Below are positions 18,416 to 27,150 of a DNA stretch of 64,000 bases, one piece after another (within the stretch, counting starts at the first letter, position 1; every line of letters starts with the position of its first letter). The notes beneath the pieces are model-generated. The model did not search any database. It was given only the letters and a program-made list of their open reading frames with translations, and had not been told where the DNA came from. The position numbers were made by a program, and so were the translations under genes. This DNA is from Pseudomonas sp. MYb185. GTDB lineage: Bacteria; Pseudomonadota; Gammaproteobacteria; Pseudomonadales; Pseudomonadaceae. The DNA lies in assembly GCF_002979975.1 (NCBI RefSeq), contig NZ_PCQD01000007.1:186001-250000 (forward strand), written 5' to 3'.

Positions 18416-18805
18416 TTAGTTGCTCTTGGCGTCGGCTTTGTCGGCCGCTGCGCGTTCACCGCGATGCGGACGACCCTTGCGCTCATGGCGCTCCTGCATG
18501 TGTTTTTTCATCTTCTCGCGACGGTTATCGCGCAGTTCCTGCAACTTGGTACGCTGCTCGTCGGTGAGGATGGCGTCGACTTTCTGCTGTTTTTCGTCAC
18601 GCAGGGCCTTCATCTTCTCGAACTGCTCGGTATGCACCGCACGCAGTTGTTCCTGTTGCTCGGCGGTCAGTTGCAGTTCACTGGCCAGTCGCTCCAGGTG
18701 TTTCTGGTGATGCTTGCCCATCTCGGCTGCATCGGGTGCGGCCAGTGCGGCGCCGGCGGTAGCGGTGGTCAAGGCGAACAGGCCTGCGATCAGGATCTTT
18801 TTCAT
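18416..18805 (-). CDS. Spy/CpxP-like periplasmic chaperone
   Basis: A 129-residue protein with signal peptide MKKILIAGLFALTTATAGAALA and an all-helical LTxxQ-family domain with the repeated motif LTAEQQEQL and LTDEQRTKL. The C-terminus is highly charged. E. coli Spy and CpxP bind unfolded proteins or dampen CpxA. The start at 18805 is set by the signal peptide and GGAG upstream; the longer frame begins inside the inverted-repeat element. Only 5 bases separate it from the sensor kinase, so they are co-transcribed. Confidence 0.9.
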   Translation of the reverse strand: MKKILIAGLFALTTATAGAALAAPDAAEMGKHHQKHLERLASELQLTAEQQEQLRAVHTEQFEKMKALRDEKQQKVDAILTDEQRTKLQELRDNRREKMKKHMQERHERKGRPHRGERAAADKADAKSN

Positions 18806-18850
18806 GGCTGTAGCTCCAGGTTGCGGCAGGCCGGTGGATCCGGCCATTGT

Positions 18851-19117
18851 AGTGTCGGCTCCCGCTTCATTTGCCACCGCGTTGCTGCGTCAAATCGCGC
18901 CAGGCTAGGCGTGGGGCGCAGGCAATGGTTATTCCCTTGCCAAGTCCCGCAACGACGCATGGCGCGATTTGACGCGCAACCCGAAGGGCCGGGCCTGTTT
19001 TTGCGCGATGCTGCGTTACTCGTCGTTCATTTGGAATAACCAAATCTCTCTCCTCGCGCCTTGCCTCGCGCAAAAACAGGCGCCGGCGCGGTGGCAAATG
19101 AAGCGGGAGCCGACACT
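18851..19117. mobile_element. 267-bp MITE-like element with perfect 31-bp terminal inverted repeats
   Basis: Bases 18851-18881 and 19087-19117 are exact reverse complements (AGTGTCGGCTCCCGC... and its mirror). Further nested inverted arms lie inside: 18887-18901 with 18961-18975 (15 bp, GCGTCAAATCGCGCC), 18993-19008 with 19066-19081 (16 bp, GCCTGTTTTTGCGCGA), and 18926-18935 with 19033-19042 (10 bp, TGGTTATTCC). It has no coding capacity and fills almost the whole gap between the response regulator and the spy-like gene. I see no convincing target-site duplication. It could be a non-autonomous transposon or a structured RNA-forming repeat. Confidence 0.8.
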
Positions 19118-19194
19118 GAGCAGTCTACCCAATAGGGTGTCAGCTAACGCCGGTGCTTGGTAAAGGCAGTGTAAAGGCTTGTCAACCGTATAGA

Positions 19195-19878
19195 TCAACC
19201 ATACAGATAGCCCCGCCCACGCACCGACTGGATGCGATTGCGGCCATCCGGGTGCATGCCCAGCTTGCGTCGCAGGTTGCTCATGTGCATGTCCAGGCTG
19301 CGATCATAGGGACCCAGCGGTTTGCCCAGCGCCTGGCGTGACAGCGTCTGGCGGTCGATCAGTTGGCCGGGGTGTTCCAGCAGTTCGCGCAGGATCAGTG
19401 CCTCGGTCTGGGTCAGCGGTAGCAGTTCGTCCTGCTGCCAGACCATCAGGCTGCCGGTATCCATGCGGAGGTCACCGACCTGCAGGGTCTGGTCATCGGC
19501 TGTGGGCGTGCTGCGGCGCAGCAGAGCGCGCAGCCGGGCGACCAGTTCGCGTGGGTCGCAGGGCTTGGCCAGATAGTCGTCGGCGCCCAGTTCCAGGCCG
19601 AGAATGCGGTCCACCGGCTCGCCCCGGGCGCTGAGCATCAGCAGTGGGGTATTGCAGGTCTGGCGCAGCGCACGCAACACCTCCAGGCCATTCATGCCGG
19701 GCAGCATCATGTCCAGCACTATGGCCTCGTAGTTGCCGTCGCGGGCCGCCTCCAGGCCGGCGGTGCCGTCATGCACGCTGGTCAGGCTGAAACCTTCGGC
19801 CTGCAACCAGGAACCCAGCAGTTCGCAGAGTTCCTGGTCATCATCGATCATCAGGATGTTCTGTTTCAATTGAGCCAC
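19195..19878 (-). CDS. OmpR-family response regulator, CpxR-like
   Basis: A 227-residue regulator with receiver domain (acidic pocket MIDDDQ, phosphoacceptor Asp in LDMMLPG, switch Thr/Ser in LLMLSARG, Lys in AKPCDP) and a winged-helix DNA-binding domain (LTQTEALILRELL, RSLDMHMSNLRRKLG, IQSVRGRGYLYG). Probably paired with the sensor kinase at 17022-18410 despite the inserted repeat between them. It overlaps the stop of the upstream coiled-coil protein gene by 13 bases, so it is translationally coupled to it. Confidence 0.92.
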   Translation of the reverse strand: MAQLKQNILMIDDDQELCELLGSWLQAEGFSLTSVHDGTAGLEAARDGNYEAIVLDMMLPGMNGLEVLRALRQTCNTPLLMLSARGEPVDRILGLELGADDYLAKPCDPRELVARLRALLRRSTPTADDQTLQVGDLRMDTGSLMVWQQDELLPLTQTEALILRELLEHPGQLIDRQTLSRQALGKPLGPYDRSLDMHMSNLRRKLGMHPDGRNRIQSVRGRGYLYG

Positions 19879-20273
19879 ATGTCGCGTTTACGGCGGCCAC
19901 CGAGCTGTGCCAGCAACCAGCCGGCCAGCAGGCTGACCGCTACCGTACTGGCACCGACGATGAACCACTTGCGTTGCTGTTCCTCGCGACGGCTGTCGGC
20001 CAACTGTTCCATGGCTGCCAGGCGGTCGCGCAGGGCGAGGTTCTGTTCGGTCAGTTGTTCGACCTGGGTGTTGTCGACGCCCTGGGCCAGCTCGTCAGCC
20101 AGGCGTTGGCGCTCGGCCTCGACCTTGGCCAGCTCGGCCTGCAGGGTACCGATATCCTGCTCGCCCTCGACGGCTGCTTCCTGTTCTACCGGGGTATCGG
20201 CTGGTTGGGCCAGCAACGGCAATGGCAACAGCAGGATGCCGAGCAACGGCAGCATCGAGGGGCGGATGGACAT
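19866..20273 (-). CDS. Pseudomonad coiled-coil membrane protein of unknown function
   Basis: A 135-residue protein with a signal peptide or N-terminal anchor (MLPLLGILLLPLPLLAQ), a long coiled-coil (about residues 40-100, LQAELAKVEAERQRLADEL) and one C-terminal membrane helix (WFIVGASTVAVSLLAGWLLA) ending in basic residues. The topology suggests a periplasmic coiled-coil tethered to the inner membrane. GAGGAG precedes the start at 20273. It lies between yciI and the response regulator in an apparent operon. I cannot assign a function. Confidence 0.75.
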   Translation of the reverse strand: MSIRPSMLPLLGILLLPLPLLAQPADTPVEQEAAVEGEQDIGTLQAELAKVEAERQRLADELAQGVDNTQVEQLTEQNLALRDRLAAMEQLADSRREEQQRKWFIVGASTVAVSLLAGWLLAQLGGRRKRDMWLN

Positions 20274-20291
20274 TCTGGCTCTCCTCATGGC

Positions 20292-20594
20292 TCAAGCCGG
20301 CAGGACGCGTTTGAAAGGCTTTACCAGTACCTGGTCATATACGCCGGCAGCGATATAGGGATCGGCATCGGCCCAGTTGCGCGCTTCCTCCAGGGAGGCG
20401 AACTCGGCCACTACCAGGCTGCCGGTGAAGCCGGCGCTGCCGGGATCATTCGAGTCGATGGCTGGATGCGGGCCAGCCAGCAGCAGGCGGCCCTGGTCCT
20501 GCAGTTGCTGCAGACGGGCAAGGTGTGCGGGGCGGGCTGCCAACCGAGCGTCGAGGGTGCCTGGGGCGTCGCTGGCCATGATGGCATAGAACAT
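20292..20594 (-). CDS. yciI: YciI family protein
   Basis: A 100-residue YciI-type dimeric alpha-beta barrel protein, with [26 protein letters not shown] at the N-terminus containing the conserved Asp and His, and [22 protein letters not shown] near the C-terminus. The biochemical role of the family is undefined. It is first in an apparent operon with the coiled-coil protein and response regulator, and divergent from trpH. Confidence 0.88.
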   Translation of the reverse strand: MFYAIMASDAPGTLDARLAARPAHLARLQQLQDQGRLLLAGPHPAIDSNDPGSAGFTGSLVVAEFASLEEARNWADADPYIAAGVYDQVLVKPFKRVLPA

Positions 20595-20719
20595 ATCGTT
20601 TCCTTAATTGGCGGTTACAAATGGGCAATAGCGGTAACTTATGCCATTCGGTTAGGTGTTGTCAGTGTCCAGACGGCATAATAGCCAAATTCTTTCATCG
20701 AATGAGCAGGGGCTGTTGA

Positions 20720-21586
20720 GTGTTGGTAGATCTGCACATGCACAGTACCGCTTCGGATGGTGTTCTGACACCGGCCGAGTTGATGGCGCGTGCGGCGGCA
20801 GCCGGGATCGATCTGCTGGCGCTGACCGATCATGATTGCATCGATGGCCTGGTCGAGGCACGGGACGCCGCCGCCCGGCACGGCATGCGCTGGATCAGCG
20901 GCGTCGAGCTGTCGGCACAGTGGCAGGGGCATACCGTGCACGTGCTGGGTTACGGCTTCGATATGCAGGCGGCGGGGCTGCTGGAGGCGCTGGATGCGGT
21001 GCGTGACGGCCGTTGGCAACGCGCCGAGCAGATTGGCGATCGGCTGGCAGCCAAGCGCATGCCCGGTGCGCTCGAGGGTGCCCTGGGGATACAGCAGGCT
21101 ACCGGTAGCGACCCACACAGTCCGCCGGCGCGTCCGCATTTTGCCGACTGGATGGTGCAGGCCGGCCATGTGCGCGATCGCGCCGAGGCCTTTCGCAAAT
21201 GGCTGGGTGCCGGCAAGCTGGGTGATATCAAGCAACATTGGCCGACCTTGCCGGACGCCGTGCAGCAGTTGCGTGGCGCCGGCGGCGTCGCCGTGCTGGC
21301 CCATCCCTGGCATTACGGCTTCACCCGCGCGCGCCTGCGCCGCCTGTTGCGCGATTTCGCCGAGGCCGGCGGTCGCGGCATCGAGGTGTCCAATGGCAAG
21401 CAGGCTCCCGAACAGGTGGCGGTGCTGGCGCACATGGGCACCGAGTTCGGCTTCCTGGCCAGCTGCGGCAGTGATTTCCATCACCCGGACGCACCCTGGA
21501 TGGCGCTGGGCGCGATGACGCCGCTGCCGGCTACCTGCGTTCCGCTGTGGAGCGATGCCCGCTTCGCCGAGGGGGTATCGGCGTGA
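20720..21586 (+). CDS. rnm: PHP-domain 5'-3' exoribonuclease RNase AM (TrpH/YciV)
   Basis: A 288-residue PHP phosphoesterase. Metal site residues start at DLHMHSTASDG (His6, His8), then LTDHDCIDGL, GVELSAQ, and VLAHPWHYG and CGSDFHHPD. E. coli YciV/RNase AM matures the 5' ends of rRNAs and degrades short RNAs. Start is GTG at 20720, with AGGGG at 20708-20712; a GTG fits the conserved MxxDLHMHS spacing. It heads the set with yciO and trpS. Confidence 0.9.
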   Translation: MLVDLHMHSTASDGVLTPAELMARAAAAGIDLLALTDHDCIDGLVEARDAAARHGMRWISGVELSAQWQGHTVHVLGYGFDMQAAGLLEALDAVRDGRWQRAEQIGDRLAAKRMPGALEGALGIQQATGSDPHSPPARPHFADWMVQAGHVRDRAEAFRKWLGAGKLGDIKQHWPTLPDAVQQLRGAGGVAVLAHPWHYGFTRARLRRLLRDFAEAGGRGIEVSNGKQAPEQVAVLAHMGTEFGFLASCGSDFHHPDAPWMALGAMTPLPATCVPLWSDARFAEGVSA

Positions 21587-21649
21587 GCGCGACTCGACGC
21601 GCCGTCTGCAGTTCCCTAAACTTCAGCAAAACAGAATGAGAATGCAGCC

Positions 21650-22282
21650 GTGAGCCAATATTTCCAGATTCACCCGGACAACCCGCAAGCGCGTTTGATC
21701 AGTCAGGCGGTGGAGATCATCCGCAGCGGCGGAGTGATCGCCTATCCGACTGACTCGGCCTACGCGCTGGGCTGCCACCTGGGTGACAAGAACGCACTGG
21801 AGCGCATTCGCCGCCTGCGCCAGTTGGATGACAAGCACAACTTCACCCTGGTGTGCCGGGACCTGTCCGAGCTGGGCGTGTATGCCAAGGTCGACAACGC
21901 CACCTTCCGGCTGCTGAAGAACAATACCCCGGGCCCCTATACCTTCATCCTGCATGCCACCACCGAAGTGCCCCGGCGCCTGCTGCACCCCAAACGGCGT
22001 ACCATCGGCCTGCGCATACCGGGCCACCGGATCACCCAGGCGTTGCTGGAAGCACTGGGCGAACCGCTGATGAGCGTGACCCTGATGCTGCCGGGGGAGG
22101 ATCTGCCGCTGACCGATGCGGAGGATATCCGTGACCGGCTGGACAAGCAGGTCGACCTGATCATCGATGGGGGTGCCTGCAACATCGATCCGACCACCGT
22201 GGTGGCGCTGCTCGATGGCGAAACCGAGGTGCGCCGCATCGGCCTCGGTGATCCCGAACCCTTTGGTGTCAGCCGTGACTGA
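21650..22282 (+). CDS. yciO: YciO/Sua5-like threonylcarbamoyl-AMP synthase family protein
   Basis: A 210-residue YrdC-domain protein with IAYPTDSAYALGC (the KxR/SxN nucleotide-binding fold) and PGPYTFILHAT. The YciO branch hydrolyses or forms threonylcarbamoyl-AMP poorly and is distinct from the essential TsaC; its role is uncertain. It starts with GTG at 21650. It lies between trpH and trpS, as in E. coli and Pseudomonas. Confidence 0.88.
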   Translation: MSQYFQIHPDNPQARLISQAVEIIRSGGVIAYPTDSAYALGCHLGDKNALERIRRLRQLDDKHNFTLVCRDLSELGVYAKVDNATFRLLKNNTPGPYTFILHATTEVPRRLLHPKRRTIGLRIPGHRITQALLEALGEPLMSVTLMLPGEDLPLTDAEDIRDRLDKQVDLIIDGGACNIDPTTVVALLDGETEVRRIGLGDPEPFGVSRD

Positions 22283-22292
22283 CGCTGGTCGT

Positions 22293-22315
22293 GCCGGCAG
22301 CCACCTGCTGCCGGC
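22293..22315 (+). terminator. Hairpin between yciO and trpS
   Basis: GCCGGCAGC (22293-22301) and GCTGCCGGC (22307-22315) form a perfect 9-bp stem with a 5-base loop just after yciO. There is no T-run, so it is either a weak terminator or an mRNA structure ahead of trpS. A TATAAT at 22322-22327 directly after it may be the trpS promoter's -10 element. Confidence 0.45.
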
Positions 22316-22371
22316 TGACGATATAATAACGACTGCCAACATGACGTATCACAGACAATCAGGAGTTTCCC

Positions 22372-23592
22372 TTGAGTTCCGTTGAATCCCAGCGCCGGGT
22401 AGTGTCCGGCATGCGCCCCACCGGTCGCCTGCACCTTGGTCATTATCACGGCGTGCTGAAGAACTGGGTAAAACTGCAGCATGAGTACGAGTGCTTCTTC
22501 TTTGCCGCCGACTGGCACGCGCTGACCACGCTGTACGAAACCCCGCAGGATATCGAGCAGAACGTCTGGGACATGATGATCGATTGGCTGGCGGCGGGTG
22601 TCAGTGGCACCTCGGCGACCATGTTCATCCAGTCCCAGGTGCCTGAGCATGCGGAACTGAACCTGTTGCTGGGCATGTCCACGCCGCTGAGCTGGCTGGA
22701 GCGGGTACCGACCTACAAGGATCAGCAGGAGAAACTGCGGGAGCTGGACCTGGCTACCTACGGCTTCCTCGGCTATCCGCTGCTGATGAGCGCCGACATT
22801 CTGGTCTACCGTGCCGGCCTGGTGCCGGTGGGTGCCGACCAGCTGTCCCACGTCGAGATCACCCGCGAGCTGGCGCGCCGCTTCAACCACCTGTATGGCA
22901 AGGAGCCGGGCTTCGAGGACAAGGCGCGGGCGGCGATCCAGAAGATGGGCAAGAAGGCTGCCAAGCTGTACAGCAACCTGCGTACCGCCTACCAGCAGCA
23001 GGGCGATGCCGAGGCGCTGGATACCGCCCGGGCGCTGCTGCAGGAGCAGCAGAACATCACCCTGGGTGACAAGGAGCGTCTGTTCGGCTACCTCGAAGGT
23101 GGCGGCAAGGTCATCCTGCCCGAGCCCCAGGCGCTGCTGACCCCGGCGTCGAAGATGCCCGGCCTGGACGGGCAGAAGATGTCCAAGTCCTACGGCAACA
23201 CCATCACCCTGCGCGATACCACCGACGAGGTCAGCGAGAAGATCCGTCGCATGCCGACCGACCCGGCCCGGGTGCGGCGCACCGACCCGGGTGACCCGGA
23301 CAAGTGCCCGGTCTACCAACTGCACCTGGTGTACACCGACCAGGCCACCCATGACTGGGTCAACCAGGGATGCCGCAGCGCCGGCATCGGCTGCCTGGAC
23401 TGCAAGAAACCGGTGATCGACGCCATCTGCACCGAACTGGCGCCCATGCAGCAGCGCGCGGCGGACTATGAGAGCAATCCCGATGCGGTACGCCTGATCC
23501 TCAGCGAGGGCGCCGAGCGTGCCCGCGAGGCGGCCCGCGATACCCTGGTCGAAGTGCGCCAGGCCATCGGCCTGAGCTACCGCCGCAGCTGA
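22372..23592 (+). CDS. trpS: Tryptophanyl-tRNA synthetase
   Basis: Charges tRNA-Trp. The 406 residues include the class I signature HLGH (21-24) and KMSKS (269-273). It is about 70 residues longer than E. coli TrpS because of an insertion between the Rossmann fold and KMSKS (the KAARKLYSNL-like helical segment around 190-235). The start is TTG at 22372 with AGGAG seven bases upstream. It overlaps scpA by one base (TGATG), so it is coupled to the condensin genes. Confidence 0.95.
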   Translation: MSSVESQRRVVSGMRPTGRLHLGHYHGVLKNWVKLQHEYECFFFAADWHALTTLYETPQDIEQNVWDMMIDWLAAGVSGTSATMFIQSQVPEHAELNLLLGMSTPLSWLERVPTYKDQQEKLRELDLATYGFLGYPLLMSADILVYRAGLVPVGADQLSHVEITRELARRFNHLYGKEPGFEDKARAAIQKMGKKAAKLYSNLRTAYQQQGDAEALDTARALLQEQQNITLGDKERLFGYLEGGGKVILPEPQALLTPASKMPGLDGQKMSKSYGNTITLRDTTDEVSEKIRRMPTDPARVRRTDPGDPDKCPVYQLHLVYTDQATHDWVNQGCRSAGIGCLDCKKPVIDAICTELAPMQQRAADYESNPDAVRLILSEGAERAREAARDTLVEVRQAIGLSYRRS

Positions 23593-24461
23593 TGACCGCC
23601 CGAGAGCCGGAGCAGCTTGCCGTCGCCGCCAGCGCAGCGGCGCAGCCGGTTGCCCCGGCTCCGGTGCAGCAGGAACTGCCGCTGGCCATCATCAACGGCC
23701 AGCCGCTCACCGAACTGCCACAGGACCTGTACATTCCCCCGGAGGCACTGGAGGTATTTCTCGACGCCTTCGAGGGGCCGCTGGACCTGCTGCTGTACCT
23801 GATCCGCCGGCAGAACCTGGATATCCTCGATATCCCGGTAGCCGAGATCACCCATCAGTACATGGGCTATGTCGAGCTGATGAAGGCAGTGCGCCTGGAG
23901 CTGGCCGCCGAGTATCTGGTCATGGCCGCGATGCTGGCCGAGATCAAGTCGCGCATGCTGCTGCCGCGCCAGGAGCAGCAGGCCGAGGAAGAGGATGACC
24001 CGCGCGCCGAGCTGATTCGGCGGTTGCAGGAGTACGAACGTTTCCGCCACGCCGCCGAACAGCTCGACGCGCTGCCCCGGGTCGGGCGCGACATCGCCCT
24101 GGCCGCTGCCGCACCGCCGGCACTGGAGGCGCGCAAGGCACATCCGGAGGTCAGCATGGAGGAGCTGCTGCTGTCGCTCAGCGAGGTGCTGCGGCGTGCC
24201 GACATGTTCGAAAGCCATCAGATCAGCCGCGAAGTGCTGTCCACCCGCGAGCGCATGGCCGATGTGCTGGAGCGTCTCAAGGGCGGACAGTTCGTGCCCT
24301 TCATCAGTCTCTACAGTCTCGAGGAGGGCAAGCTCGGGGTGGTGGTGACCTTCATGGCGGTGCTCGAGCTGGTCAAGGAGCAACTGATCGATCTGGTGCA
24401 GACCGAACCCTTCGCAGCCATTCACGTCAAGGTAAAAGGCGATGTCACAACCAGCGCTTGA
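23592..24461 (+). CDS. scpA: Segregation and condensation protein A
   Basis: Kleisin-type subunit of the SMC-ScpAB chromosome condensin. The 289 residues begin with a 45-residue Ala/Pro/Gln-rich leader, then FEGPLDLLLYLIRRQNLDILDIPVAEIT (the N-terminal SMC-binding helix region) and a C-terminal winged helix (ILELVKE-like segment VLELVKEQLIDLVQ). It is translationally coupled to trpS upstream and overlaps scpB by 20 bases. Confidence 0.95.
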   Translation: MTAREPEQLAVAASAAAQPVAPAPVQQELPLAIINGQPLTELPQDLYIPPEALEVFLDAFEGPLDLLLYLIRRQNLDILDIPVAEITHQYMGYVELMKAVRLELAAEYLVMAAMLAEIKSRMLLPRQEQQAEEEDDPRAELIRRLQEYERFRHAAEQLDALPRVGRDIALAAAAPPALEARKAHPEVSMEELLLSLSEVLRRADMFESHQISREVLSTRERMADVLERLKGGQFVPFISLYSLEEGKLGVVVTFMAVLELVKEQLIDLVQTEPFAAIHVKVKGDVTTSA

Positions 24462-25161
24462 ACGGATTCTCGAGGCGGCACTGCAGGCCGCCGGCAAGCC
24501 TTTATCTCTGGAACGCATGCGCGACCTGTTCGATGAAGATCGCGCGCCCTCGCAGGGCGAGTTGCGCCAGGCGCTGGAGCGGCTGGCCGAAGACTGCGCC
24601 GGGCGCTCGGTCGAGCTGCGCGAGGTGGCCAGTGGCTGGCGCCTGCAGGTGCGCGACGACTATGCGCCCTGGGTCGGCCGGCTGTGGGAAGAGCGCCCGC
24701 AGCGCTACTCCCGGGCACTGCTGGAAACCCTGTCGCTGATCGCCTACCGCCAGCCCATCACCCGGGGCGAGATCGAGGATGTGCGCGGTGTTGCGGTGAG
24801 CAGCCAGACCATCCGCACGCTGCTCGAGCGCGAGTGGGTCAGGGTGGTGGGGCATAAGGACGTACCGGGGCGCCCGGCGATGTATGCCACCACCCGGCAG
24901 TTTCTCGATTACTTCAACCTGCGCAGCCTGGCCGAACTGCCGCCGCTGGCGGAGTTGCGCGAACTGGTCGAGGAAGAGCTGCCGGCCCCGGCGGCACCGT
25001 CCGAGCCAGCCAGCGAGACGGCTGCCTGGATTCCGATGGAGCCCTTGGCGGCGGATGAGCCGGACGCTGGTGGTGACTTCAATGCGCTGCTGGACGAGCT
25101 CAACGCCATGGAAACCGATCTGAAGACCGACTTCGACGACCTCCTGCCCGAGGACGAATGA
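24442..25161 (+). CDS. scpB: Segregation and condensation protein B
   Basis: A 239-residue tandem winged-helix partner of ScpA. Conserved segments are [18 protein letters not shown] at the N-terminus and [26 protein letters not shown] (residues about 92-117). The C-terminal 60 residues are acidic and low in complexity ([16 protein letters not shown]). It overlaps the scpA 3' end by 20 bases and is followed by rluB. Confidence 0.95.
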   Translation: MSQPALERILEAALQAAGKPLSLERMRDLFDEDRAPSQGELRQALERLAEDCAGRSVELREVASGWRLQVRDDYAPWVGRLWEERPQRYSRALLETLSLIAYRQPITRGEIEDVRGVAVSSQTIRTLLEREWVRVVGHKDVPGRPAMYATTRQFLDYFNLRSLAELPPLAELRELVEEELPAPAAPSEPASETAAWIPMEPLAADEPDAGGDFNALLDELNAMETDLKTDFDDLLPEDE

Positions 25162-25244
25162 CCGCGCGTCCGGCTGGCTGCCGGGCGGGCAGGGTGCTAT
25201 TCTGCGCAACCACAAATGATCCATCACACCGGGAGGTGCCACGC

Positions 25245-26156
25245 ATGACAGACCAACCCCTCAATCCCGAGCAGGAAGAGATTCCCGCCGCCGGGGAAAA
25301 ACTCCAGAAAGTACTGGCCCGCATGGGTCTGGGTTCACGCCGCGAAATCGAAGGTTGGATCGGTGCCGGTCGCGTCACCGTCAACGGTGAAGTCGCGCAG
25401 CTGGGCTGCCGGGTCGACAGCCTGGACCAGATCATGGTCGATGGCCGTCCTCTCAAGCGTGACCTGAATACCGAAGTGGTGCGCCGGGTACTCATCTATA
25501 ACAAGCCCGAAGGCGAAGTCTGCACCCGCGATGACCCCGAAGGCCGTCCAACCGTATTCGACCAGTTGCCACGTCTGAAGCAGGGCCGCTGGGTCAATGT
25601 CGGTCGTCTGGACATCAACACCAGTGGCCTGCTGCTGTTCACCACCGATGGTGAGCTGGCCAACCGGTTGATGCATCCATCCTGGCAGATGGACCGCGAA
25701 TATGCGGTGCGGGTCATGGGCGAGATCGACGACGAGATGATCGAGCGGTTGAAGGATGGCGTCATGCTCGAAGATGGTCCGGCCAAGTTCTCCGACGTGG
25801 TCAGTTCCGGCGGCGAAGGCATCAACCGCTGGTTCCACGTATGCCTGCTCGAAGGTCGCAACCGGGAAGTGCGCCGGCTCTGGGAATCCCAGGGCGTCCG
25901 GGTCAACCGGCTCAAGCGGGTGCGTTTCGGACCGGTGTTTCTCGGCCCCGAGCTGCCAGTGGGCCGCTGGCGGGAAATGAAGCAGAACGAACTGGATATC
26001 CTCAGTGAGGAAGTCGGCCTCAAACCGATCCGGCTGCCGGAGACCAGCGTCGCCGAGAAGGAAAAGCAGAAACGTCAGGCACGCAAGCCCTCGATGCACC
26101 AGGCGCGCGTTGTGCGCCAGAGCAAATTCAAGGGCAGTGACCGTACCCGCAAGTAG
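25245..26156 (+). CDS. rluB: 23S rRNA pseudouridine(2605) synthase RluB
   Basis: A 303-residue RsuA-family pseudouridine synthase with an N-terminal S4 domain ([21 protein letters not shown]) and catalytic Asp123 in [11 protein letters not shown]. The C-terminal tail is Lys/Arg-rich, common for RluB and probably rRNA-binding. The start at 25245 is supported by GGAGGTG at 25232-25238; an in-frame ATG at 25158 overlapping scpB would add 29 atypical residues. Confidence 0.93.
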   Translation: MTDQPLNPEQEEIPAAGEKLQKVLARMGLGSRREIEGWIGAGRVTVNGEVAQLGCRVDSLDQIMVDGRPLKRDLNTEVVRRVLIYNKPEGEVCTRDDPEGRPTVFDQLPRLKQGRWVNVGRLDINTSGLLLFTTDGELANRLMHPSWQMDREYAVRVMGEIDDEMIERLKDGVMLEDGPAKFSDVVSSGGEGINRWFHVCLLEGRNREVRRLWESQGVRVNRLKRVRFGPVFLGPELPVGRWREMKQNELDILSEEVGLKPIRLPETSVAEKEKQKRQARKPSMHQARVVRQSKFKGSDRTRK

Positions 26157-26197
26157 TACCTCTCACTCGTCATCCGTCACCTCTCGGCATCCTTCGT

Positions 26198-26345
26198 CTT
26201 CCCGTCATCCCCGGCCTTCGCCGAGGATGACGGGAAGCGGTTGGCCTGCAGGGTTGGGCCGACCGTCGGTTGCCATGGATGGCAACCGCGAGCTTACAGG
26301 GAAGTATTCACAGCGTGTCGGCACGGCCCTGCAGGCCAACCGCTT
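26198..26345. repeat. Nested inverted-repeat element downstream of rluB
   Basis: Three inverted repeats occur in 148 bases: CTTCCCGTCATCC (26198-26210) with its complement (26225-26237); a 19-bp perfect pair, 26235-26253 (AAGCGGTTGGCCTGCAGGG) and 26327-26345; and inside that, CGGTTGCCAT-GG-ATGGCAACCG (26267-26288). The first hairpin might terminate rluB transcription, though no T-run follows. The rest looks like a REP or MITE-type pseudomonad intergenic repeat. No coding potential is apparent. Confidence 0.8.
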
Positions 26346-26406
26346 CCTTGCAGAAGAATCCCACAAACACCCGGGCGAGTTGGTGTAGCTCCGCCTGCGG
26401 CTGCCT

Positions 26407-27150
26407 TCAGCCCCGCGCGTTCAGCGCCTGGCCATTGACCTTCTTGCTTTCAGGCCCCAGCAGATACAGGAATACCGGCATGATCTGTGCTGGCTCCGGG
26501 TTGTTCTCCGGTTCCTCGGCGGGGTAGGCGGCCTTGCGCATGGCGGTGCGGGTGGCGCCGGGGTTGACGCTGTTGACCCGTATCTCGCTGGTGCCTTCCT
26601 GCTCGTCCGCCATTACCTGCATCAACCCTTCGATGGCGAACTTGCTGACCGCATAGGGCCCCCAGTAGGCGCGGGCCTTGCGGCCGACGCTGGAGGAGAC
26701 GAACACCACCGAGGCGTCGGGGGCGGCGCGCAGCAAGGGCATCATGGCCTTGGTCAGGGCGAACGGGGCGTTCACGTTGACCTGCATCAGCTGCTGCCAG
26801 GCCTCGTTCTTGACGCTGTCGAGCAGGGTGCGGGGGCCGAGCAGAGCGGCGTTGTGCACCAGGCCATCGAGCTTGCCGAAGGTGTCGAACAGCTGGTCGG
26901 CGAGATCGTCGTAGTCCTTCTCCGCCGCGGTTTCCAGGTTCAGCGGGCAGATCGCCGGTTGTGGATGGCCGGCTGCCTCGATCTCATCGTAGACCGCTTC
27001 CAGCTTGCTCAGCGTGCGGCCCAGCAGGACTACGGTAGCGCCGTGGGCGGCGCAGCTCAGGGCGCAGGCGCGGCCGATGCCGTCACCAGCGCCGGTAATC
27101 AGAATGACACGTCCCTGCAGCAGATTCGGTGGGGCGCTGTAGTCAAACAT
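26407..27150 (-). CDS. yciK: YciK-type short-chain dehydrogenase/reductase
   Basis: A 247-residue SDR with NAD(P) motif TGAGDGIG, NAALLG, and catalytic Ser/Tyr/Lys in SSSVGRKARAYWGPYAVSK. The substrate is unknown. The start at 27150 (MFDYSAPPNLLQGRVILITGAG) is the family start; upstream frame overlaps mupP. It overlaps the mupP end by 8 bases, in the order ubiG-mupP-yciK known from Pseudomonas. Confidence 0.9.
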   Translation of the reverse strand: MFDYSAPPNLLQGRVILITGAGDGIGRACALSCAAHGATVVLLGRTLSKLEAVYDEIEAAGHPQPAICPLNLETAAEKDYDDLADQLFDTFGKLDGLVHNAALLGPRTLLDSVKNEAWQQLMQVNVNAPFALTKAMMPLLRAAPDASVVFVSSSVGRKARAYWGPYAVSKFAIEGLMQVMADEQEGTSEIRVNSVNPGATRTAMRKAAYPAEEPENNPEPAQIMPVFLYLLGPESKKVNGQALNARG

